NCBI GenBank assembly: GCA_947165895.1
Contig: CAMVCB010000006.1
Location: forward strand, 1 to 64,000
Origin: an uncultured Treponema sp.
GTDB taxonomy: Bacteria > Spirochaetota > Spirochaetia > Treponematales > Treponemataceae
DNA: 64,000 nt
Reading direction: 5' to 3'
The notes under the pieces were generated by a model. It did not search any database and was not told the DNA's origin. It was given only the letters and a program-made list of their open reading frames with translations. A program made the position numbers and the translations under genes. Each line of letters opens with the position of its first letter. Within the stretch, counting starts at the first letter, position 1. This document shows, in pieces, positions 58,667 through 64,000 of this stretch.

Positions 58667-59690
58667 ATTTCTGATACTCTTCCATCAGTTTTTTTAAGTA
58701 TTCCTTGTCGTTAGAGGCTTTTTCAACATCTTCTGCCCGTCCCAGGGAGAAGAGTTTTGCAAATAAATCCGTAATACTTTTTATTCCTTCATTTATTCCT
58801 TCGCTTCTGCCTTCTTTTTTTCCTTCAATTCTGCCTTCTACCCGACCTTCCTCACGGCCTTCCTCACGACCTTTTACCCGACCTTCTTCACGACCTTCTT
58901 TCATGCCTTCCCGTCGGCCTTCCATTCTGCCCTTTGCAAATCCTCTGGATTGTGCATCAAGAAAGCGTTTTTTCATAACCAGGTCTACATACATTTTTCT
59001 GCCTCCTTTTGCATCTGTTAATTCATCAATCTGTTCTTCTGATAAAACATATCTGTCTGAACCGGAAAGAACTCTCAGAAGATTAAAGATTTCTATTATA
59101 TGATCTACTTTTCGTCTGGAACCGTTGAATGGTTCTCCTTTACGACTTGCCTGTAAATATTCAATAACTTCTCTAAATCCTGTTTTGAATTTAACAACTG
59201 TTTCTGTCTCAAGCCAGGCAAGGTTTATCACGTGGATTTTGTAATCATTTACAAAATCTTCCATTCCATGTGGAATAGAAAGCACTTCTTTTAAGGATGT
59301 ATTTTCTTCCCATTTGCGGCTGGTATCAAAATATAATACAAGCGTAATTATAGGATAACATTGCTTAATTCCTTTTTCAAGCAATTGACTTCTGTATGCC
59401 GCGGCGTCATAACTCATGACCCGAAGAGGCATGAATTTATCCTTTTTCGTCTGGTTTTCAATTCCCAGCATACTCAATCTGATTTCACCATTATTCCAGT
59501 ATTTTACAACATCCCGCTCCTGATAATGTTTTTTTCCGGCTTCATTATTGTATTCTGAAACAGGCTTTGCATCTGTCAAATCTTTTTCCTTTACGATTCT
59601 TTTGCCTCCAAAAATCAATACATTTACAATGTCAGCAAAAACATCGTTGTATGATTCAAGATTTTTTTCAGCAATATCTTTTTCTGCCAC
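58665..59690 (-). CDS. Rpn-family PD-(D/E)XK nuclease/transposase-like protein
   Basis: A 341-residue protein of the Rpn/PDDEXK transposase-like group, implicated in RecA-independent recombination in E. coli. DVFADIVNVLIFGGKR and GIENQTKKDKFMPLRVMSYD carry the nuclease-type acidic and E-x-Q residues. A C-terminal tail (about 245-305) is built of GR-x-EG/GREEGR tandem repeats. The GTG start has an AGGAGG ribosome-binding site. No inverted repeats or target duplications bound it, so it is probably a resident gene rather than an active element. Confidence 0.85.
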   Translation of the reverse strand: MAEKDIAEKNLESYNDVFADIVNVLIFGGKRIVKEKDLTDAKPVSEYNNEAGKKHYQERDVVKYWNNGEIRLSMLGIENQTKKDKFMPLRVMSYDAAAYRSQLLEKGIKQCYPIITLVLYFDTSRKWEENTSLKEVLSIPHGMEDFVNDYKIHVINLAWLETETVVKFKTGFREVIEYLQASRKGEPFNGSRRKVDHIIEIFNLLRVLSGSDRYVLSEEQIDELTDAKGGRKMYVDLVMKKRFLDAQSRGFAKGRMEGRREGMKEGREEGRVKGREEGREEGRVEGRIEGKKEGRSEGINEGIKSITDLFAKLFSLGRAEDVEKASNDKEYLKKLMEEYQK

Positions 59691-59776
59691 TTTTACCTCC
59701 TGCTATATAATGGAAAAAATTTTAAAAATCCGGCAATGTTTTTGAAAAAAAATCATTTTTTTTGAACTTTTTGCTG

Positions 59777-59782
59777 TATTAT
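59777..59782 (+). promoter_or_regulatory. -10 box of leaderless glycosyltransferase gene
   Basis: TATTAT ends 6 bases before the glycosyltransferase ATG, with no Shine-Dalgarno. No convincing -35 is seen. Confidence 0.5.
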
Positions 59783-59788
59783 TAAAAT

Positions 59789-60805
59789 ATGAAAAAGTCC
59801 GCACCATTAATTTCTGTCTGTATCCCTGTTTTTGAAACGGAATCGTATCTTGCAGACTGCCTTCGTTCAGCCTGGGAACAGGATTTTTCGTCTTTTGAAA
59901 TTGTTGTCGTAAGCGATGCTAGTGATGGAAAAGATGCGGAGGGGAAAAATGCGCGAAAAATTGTTAAAATTGCAGAAAAGACTGCTGTAAAATACAGGAA
60001 AGAAAATAAGCTTGCGCCGGTAACTTTTAAATTTATAGAGCACCGGGAAAACCGTGGGCTTATTGAAGTCCGGCGGACTCTTTGTCATCAAGCTTCCGGT
60101 CTTTATCTTACCCAGCTTGACAGTGATGATGAGCTTGAAAAAGGGGCTCTTTCTTCCTTATATAATGCGGCAAAAAATGGTGATTTTGATATAGTTCATG
60201 GAACTTCAACAGCAGGCCTTTTTGATTTAAATGGTGAATTTATTCCGGCTAAGGAAAACCGCTACGGAATTATTTTTTACGGCAGACTTTATGATCATGA
60301 GGTGTTTTCCGGCTGGCTTTTAAAATCTCAGTTTACGGCGAATACCTGGGGAAAGCTTATAAAACGTGATTTGTGGCTTAGGGCCTATGAAAATATTCCC
60401 TATACCGAATGTAATATGGCTGATGATGTTCTGCTTTTTTTCTTCCTTGCTCAGATTGCAAAATCTTATATTGGAATAGAAGATAAAGTTTACCGCTACC
60501 GTATAAATACCGGCATGAGCTCCGGACGCAGAATCGACAGTATTAAAAAATGGCGGATGATTTGTTCTGCAGCAAGCGTTTTTACCGTAATTTCGGAATG
60601 GATAAAGGATAATCCCGGACGCCTTACTCAGGAAGAAGAAAATCACATAAGGCGCATGACAGCCGCATACCTTTCAAACAATCTTCTTCAGCTGCGCGAA
60701 ACCGTTATTCCTCCGCTTCAGCAGGAGGCAAGGGCTCTTTTATGTGAATTCTGGGGCCAGTCTTTTGTTAATCGCATGGAAAAAAGCAATAATTGTAAAA
60801 AATAA
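59789..60805 (+). CDS. Family 2 glycosyltransferase
   Basis: A 338-residue GT-A enzyme transferring a sugar from a nucleotide donor to a glycan or lipid acceptor. LISVCIPVFETESYLADC starts the nucleotide-binding fold; IVVVSDASDG and the metal-binding TQLDSDDELEKG follow. The C-terminal half is less conserved. No membrane helix is obvious. It stands alone between the Rpn-type gene and the OmpA-family gene, so the pathway cannot be named. Confidence 0.88.
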   Translation: MKKSAPLISVCIPVFETESYLADCLRSAWEQDFSSFEIVVVSDASDGKDAEGKNARKIVKIAEKTAVKYRKENKLAPVTFKFIEHRENRGLIEVRRTLCHQASGLYLTQLDSDDELEKGALSSLYNAAKNGDFDIVHGTSTAGLFDLNGEFIPAKENRYGIIFYGRLYDHEVFSGWLLKSQFTANTWGKLIKRDLWLRAYENIPYTECNMADDVLLFFFLAQIAKSYIGIEDKVYRYRINTGMSSGRRIDSIKKWRMICSAASVFTVISEWIKDNPGRLTQEEENHIRRMTAAYLSNNLLQLRETVIPPLQQEARALLCEFWGQSFVNRMEKSNNCKK

Positions 60806-60806
60806 T

Positions 60807-60835
60807 TTGTTATTTTCCCTTTTCGGGTTTATCCT
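60807..60835 (+). promoter_or_regulatory. Sigma70-type promoter of leaderless OmpA-family gene
   Basis: TTGTTA (60807-60812), a 17-base spacer and TATCCT (60830-60835), which ends 6 bases before the ATG. No Shine-Dalgarno is seen. The promoter starts just after the glycosyltransferase stop. Confidence 0.5.
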
Positions 60836-60841
60836 TGTCTT

Positions 60842-62194
60842 ATGCGAAAGGCTAAATTTTTAATTTTTGTTGTTTTAGTTTTATGTGTTCTCCCGCTTCC
60901 GGCTCAGCTTAAATATTTTGCCGGTTTGCATGGTGATCTTTCCATCCCGGCCTGCCAGAATGGCGATAAGGTTTTTGGATTTGGTGGCGGAGGAACTTTT
61001 GAAGGCGGCGTTTATCTTGGAGACCTTTCTCTGGCTCTGCTTGGTGGACTTTCTTATAGTAACGACAGCGGAAATCTTGTTCAGGAAATGACTGAATGGA
61101 AGGTTGGTGTAGAAGCCGGTTATGATTTTGGAAAGAACATAATTCCTTTCTTCCCGGAATGGCTTGCTATACGCCCTAATCTTGCTGTCCTTGCCGATTT
61201 TTACAAGGCAGACGGCTATCGCTCAAAGAGTAAAAAAATCATTGGACAGAAGGAAAGCTCAAACGGTTTTTCTCCGGTTTTTGAAGCCGGACTTCTGGTA
61301 GATTTTCCTAATCTTCTGAGCTACAAGGCTTTTGATTTTATCCCTTCAATCGGATATCACGAAACCTTCCGAATGGAAAAGGAAGGCCTGCTCTTTTCAG
61401 GCCGGATTTCTCTTGGCATGAGAGTCCTCTTTTCTCCTTCTAAACTGGGAAGCTTTAATAAGGAAGGCGGTACCCTCAACGTTTTTGCAACCACAAAAAG
61501 CAAGCTCTTTACACCTGACGGCGACGGTGAAGATGATACAGTTGTTTTTGATGTTTCATCCGATGCTGACGAGCACGAAGGCGTTAATACCTGGGAGCTC
61601 CGCGTTTACGACCCTGGTCAGAAAATCTTCTTTATCGATAAGGGTAAAGGAAAACTTCCAGAAGACTACACCTGGAAAGGTTTAAGCCAGAACGGCAGCC
61701 TTGTTGATGGTGGTGCAATCTACCAGTACGTATGGTACGTTAAGGCAAATGACGGCTCAGACGGATTTATTCCGGGAATTATTCAGACCGGCGTTATGGT
61801 TCAGGAAGATGACGGTGTTCTTCACTTCTCACTTTCTTCCATTCAGTTCGGTCCAAACTCAGCCGGCTACGAAGGCCTTACAGACGAAGAGATTCAGCGT
61901 AATAAAAACCTCTTTGATACTGTTGCACAGATTCTCAAAAAATATGCTAACTACAATGTTACAATTGAAGGTCACGCAAACAACGTCAGCGGAACAGAGC
62001 GCGAGCATCTCAAAGAACTTCTCCCTCTTTCTACTGCACGTGCCCAGACCGTTAAGAAAGAGCTCATCGCCCGCGGAATTGAGGCAGAACGTCTTAACGC
62101 TGTAGGACGCGGTTCCGAAAAGATGGTTACATCAAAGAAGGATGAAGCCTGGAAAAACCGCCGCGTAGAATTCATTTTGACCGAAAAGGAGTAG
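60842..62194 (+). CDS. OmpA-family outer-membrane protein with FlgD-like Ig domain
   Basis: A 450-residue protein. The signal peptide (FLIFVVLVLCVLPLPAQ) is followed by a barrel-like N-terminal region (about 20-210). An FlgD/CHU_C-like Ig module (FTPDGDGEDDTVVFDV, WELRVYD) comes next, then an OmpA peptidoglycan-binding domain (about 320-450). The last carries NVTIEGHANNVSGT, LSTARAQTVKKELIARG and NRRVEFIL. It would tether the outer sheath to peptidoglycan. The next gene starts four bases after its stop. Confidence 0.87.
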   Translation: MRKAKFLIFVVLVLCVLPLPAQLKYFAGLHGDLSIPACQNGDKVFGFGGGGTFEGGVYLGDLSLALLGGLSYSNDSGNLVQEMTEWKVGVEAGYDFGKNIIPFFPEWLAIRPNLAVLADFYKADGYRSKSKKIIGQKESSNGFSPVFEAGLLVDFPNLLSYKAFDFIPSIGYHETFRMEKEGLLFSGRISLGMRVLFSPSKLGSFNKEGGTLNVFATTKSKLFTPDGDGEDDTVVFDVSSDADEHEGVNTWELRVYDPGQKIFFIDKGKGKLPEDYTWKGLSQNGSLVDGGAIYQYVWYVKANDGSDGFIPGIIQTGVMVQEDDGVLHFSLSSIQFGPNSAGYEGLTDEEIQRNKNLFDTVAQILKKYANYNVTIEGHANNVSGTEREHLKELLPLSTARAQTVKKELIARGIEAERLNAVGRGSEKMVTSKKDEAWKNRRVEFILTEKE

Positions 62195-62197
62195 AGA

Positions 62198-64000
62198 ATG
62201 AAAAATCTTAAAAATAAATTATTCATCATCTTTTCTTTGCTCTGTGCCCTCGCGCTTACCAGCTGTATGGATTTGTATGATGGCAGTGAAGTCCCGACAT
62301 CCTTCAAGGTAACCTTTGACGGTAACGGCGGCTCATATATTGACGGTGGTATTGCAGCTACTACATATTCGCAGATTTACGCTTTTGCCGAGCAAAAGAA
62401 TTTGATTGCAAATAAGTTTTCAAAGGCAAACTGCAAATTCTTAGGCTGGGCCGAAAGTGCAACAGCAACAACAGCAACCTTTGCCGACGAAGCCAACTTC
62501 TCAACAAAAACCGACCGCACTCTGTATGCTATCTGGAGTGAAGTTACTTATACCGTTACTTTCGTAGGTAACGGTGGTTCTACTTCAGAAGGTAAAAATA
62601 CTTATACTCAGGACTTTAAAGTTGGTGAAGAAAAAGCCCTTGAAAAAATGAAATTTGTAGCTCCAGAAGGAAAAACATTTAAAGGATGGACAGAAACAGC
62701 TGGTACATCAACCTGTAATTATCATGATATGGATAAGATTTCTGTCAAGGAGGATCTTACCTTATATGCTGTTTGGATTTGGACTTCTAATGTTTGTACA
62801 ATAACTTTTGAAGGTAATGATGGATCAACAGCTGGAGGTGCTACCTCTTATACCCAGGAATTAGAGATTGGTACAACTGAACCTTTAAGAGAAAATATGT
62901 TTGTAAACCCTCCACAAGCTAAGTATTTTTATGGATGGGCAACTACAGCAAATGCTACAAGTAAAGACTATAGTGATGGACAGTCTTACCCTGCGTCTAG
63001 TCCAGCTGTAACTTTGTATGCTGTTTGGGTTGACACCAATTTATATGTATCTCCAAATGGTAATGATTCTAACTCTGGTTTGACTCATGATTTGGCATTT
63101 AAGACTCTGCAAAGGGTAGTAAAAGAAATTACAGATTCTAAAAAATACGGAGCAACTCTTGACTGGAATGTTTATATCGATGGTTCAGTAGAAGGTAATA
63201 CAAATATTGAAAACCTAATTGCAAAAAGCATTACTCTTGCTAAAGATCCAACAGTTGGAGTCACTACTGCTGAATTGAACGGTAGTAATAGTGGAACTGT
63301 ATTAAAAGTAAGTACGGATTCTGATATAAGAATTAACGATGTTACTATTACTGGAGGTAGGGCTACTGATGGTGCTGGAATTTATATTGATAATGCAAGT
63401 GCAAAAATTACATTGAATTCCGGTGCGAAAGTTTCTGATAACACAGCTACTAATGATGGTGCCGGAGTTTATATTAAGAAAGGACATTTTATTGTTAATG
63501 GTGGAGAAATCATTAGTAATACAGCTACACGTTATGGCGGAGGTGTTTGTATTGATTCTGGAGAAATGATTTTCCAAGACGGTTATATTGGAAAGCAGAA
63601 TGAAGGTAATAAGGCTGCTGAAGGTGCTGGAATTTATAATAAAGGTACTGTAAAAATGAGTTCTGGTCATATTACTAATAATGAGGCAAAAAACGGTAAT
63701 AATGGTAATGGTTGTGGTGTTTATAATTGTAACACAGGAATTTTTGAAATGAGTAGTGGTGCAATTACAAACAATTTTGCAGGTGTTGTACCTACTGGAG
63801 ATATAAATGTAACCTCGCGAGGAGGTGGAATTTATAATTCAGGTACAGTCAATCTTAAAGGTGATGCAATAATAGGAACTGCTACGCAAGCTTCAGACAG
63901 TTCATATTCAAATTATGCAAACCAATCTGGAGGAGGTATTTATAACGTTGGTGTTTTAACTTTTGAAGATAACTGTACTTGCTCAATTCAGGGAAACCAT
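62198..64000 (+). CDS. Large lipoprotein with Listeria-Bacteroides repeats and beta-helix (3' end outside window)
   Basis: An open frame of 601 codons runs off the window. A lipobox (ALALTSCM) follows a signal peptide. Three repeats of about 75 residues of the Listeria-Bacteroides (InlB B-repeat) type follow, recognised by FDGNGG/FVGNGG/FEGNDG starts and FLGW, LYAIW and LYAVW ends (about residues 36-285). From YVSPNGNDSNSGLTHD onward come right-handed beta-helix repeats with DGAGIYI, YGGGVCI and GGGIYN signatures. It is probably a surface adhesin or carbohydrate-binding protein. AAGGAG overlaps the end of the OmpA-family gene, so the two are cotranscribed. Confidence 0.88.
   Translation, partial: MKNLKNKLFIIFSLLCALALTSCMDLYDGSEVPTSFKVTFDGNGGSYIDGGIAATTYSQIYAFAEQKNLIANKFSKANCKFLGWAESATATTATFADEANFSTKTDRTLYAIWSEVTYTVTFVGNGGSTSEGKNTYTQDFKVGEEKALEKMKFVAPEGKTFKGWTETAGTSTCNYHDMDKISVKEDLTLYAVWIWTSNVCTITFEGNDGSTAGGATSYTQELEIGTTEPLRENMFVNPPQAKYFYGWATTANATSKDYSDGQSYPASSPAVTLYAVWVDTNLYVSPNGNDSNSGLTHDLAFKTLQRVVKEITDSKKYGATLDWNVYIDGSVEGNTNIENLIAKSITLAKDPTVGVTTAELNGSNSGTVLKVSTDSDIRINDVTITGGRATDGAGIYIDNASAKITLNSGAKVSDNTATNDGAGVYIKKGHFIVNGGEIISNTATRYGGGVCIDSGEMIFQDGYIGKQNEGNKAAEGAGIYNKGTVKMSSGHITNNEAKNGNNGNGCGVYNCNTGIFEMSSGAITNNFAGVVPTGDINVTSRGGGIYNSGTVNLKGDAIIGTATQASDSSYSNYANQSGGGIYNVGVLTFEDNCTCSIQGNH

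Noticed and set aside
58665..59690. Active insertion sequence around the Rpn-type gene
   Set aside because: No terminal inverted repeats or target-site duplications are visible at the gene edges, and a clean terminator and ribosome-binding site suggest a resident gene.
63302..63670. 122-codon minus-strand frame rich in Ser, Thr, Asn and Ile
   Set aside because: It is the complement of the Gly/Asn-rich beta-helix repeats of the lipoprotein running off the end, which has a signal peptide and a coupled start.

Overview
The window looks like chromosomal DNA of a treponeme, probably a gut or rumen Treponema-type spirochete. The evidence is a flagellar run flgB-flgC-fliE-fliF-fliG-fliH-fliI-fliJ directly after hslV-hslU, a CHASE2 adenylate/guanylate cyclase, many secreted SPOR, FecR, beta-barrel and HEAT proteins, moderate to low GC content, and an A/T-rich promoter style. 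No intact insertion sequence, prophage, CRISPR array or tRNA was seen.

Layout. The 3' part of a 5S rRNA gene (1-85) is followed by a 450-base scar zone with 5S-derived fragments and palindromes. Then come xerC (-), a CHASE2 cyclase (-), three exported proteins (+), hslVU, and the flagellar basal-body/export run (9.3-16.6 kb), which is split by a very large hairpin plus a new promoter before fliF. Next are a TGS-type nucleoside kinase (-), a 7TM-SpoIIE phosphatase (-), yebC-ruvC-ruvA, a chemoreceptor, ruvB-queA, a divergent three-gene molybdo-flavoenzyme-like operon (-), and a two-gene nucleotide-sugar operon (capD-type dehydratase and DegT aminotransferase, -). After these come a secreted protein and two tandem SPOR proteins (+), ilvE (-), a small FecR-like protein, ribF-rpsO-pnp, a KDPG-type aldolase, a regulated porin-like gene (-), dut-lptF-lptG-tgt-HEAT protein, a DEAH helicase and a CapA-like lipoprotein (-), and purA (-). 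The window ends with two unknown proteins, an Rpn-type nuclease (-), a glycosyltransferase, an OmpA-family protein and the start of a large repeat/beta-helix lipoprotein that runs off the end.

How the parts fit. Three information-processing groups (ruvCAB with yebC/queA, ribF-rpsO-pnp, dut-lpt-tgt) alternate with cell-envelope genes. The order xerC-hslV-hslU-flgB...fliJ matches the Firmicute codV-clpQ-clpY-(codY)-flgB cluster, so it is probably an ancestral arrangement, here opened by insertion of signalling and envelope genes and inversion of xerC.

The most unusual content is non-coding. About thirteen genes have a -10 box ending only 6-7 bases before the start codon and mostly no Shine-Dalgarno, which predicts leaderless mRNAs. 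Several families of intergenic hairpins recur: six built from complementary decamer arrays of CACGGAT/CACAGAT type, one built from heptamers (GTTAGNN), and a modular palindrome family with TTAAG linkers and GAA/GTCA loops, one member of which was duplicated together with the end of queA. No dramatic new multi-gene defence or mobile system was found.
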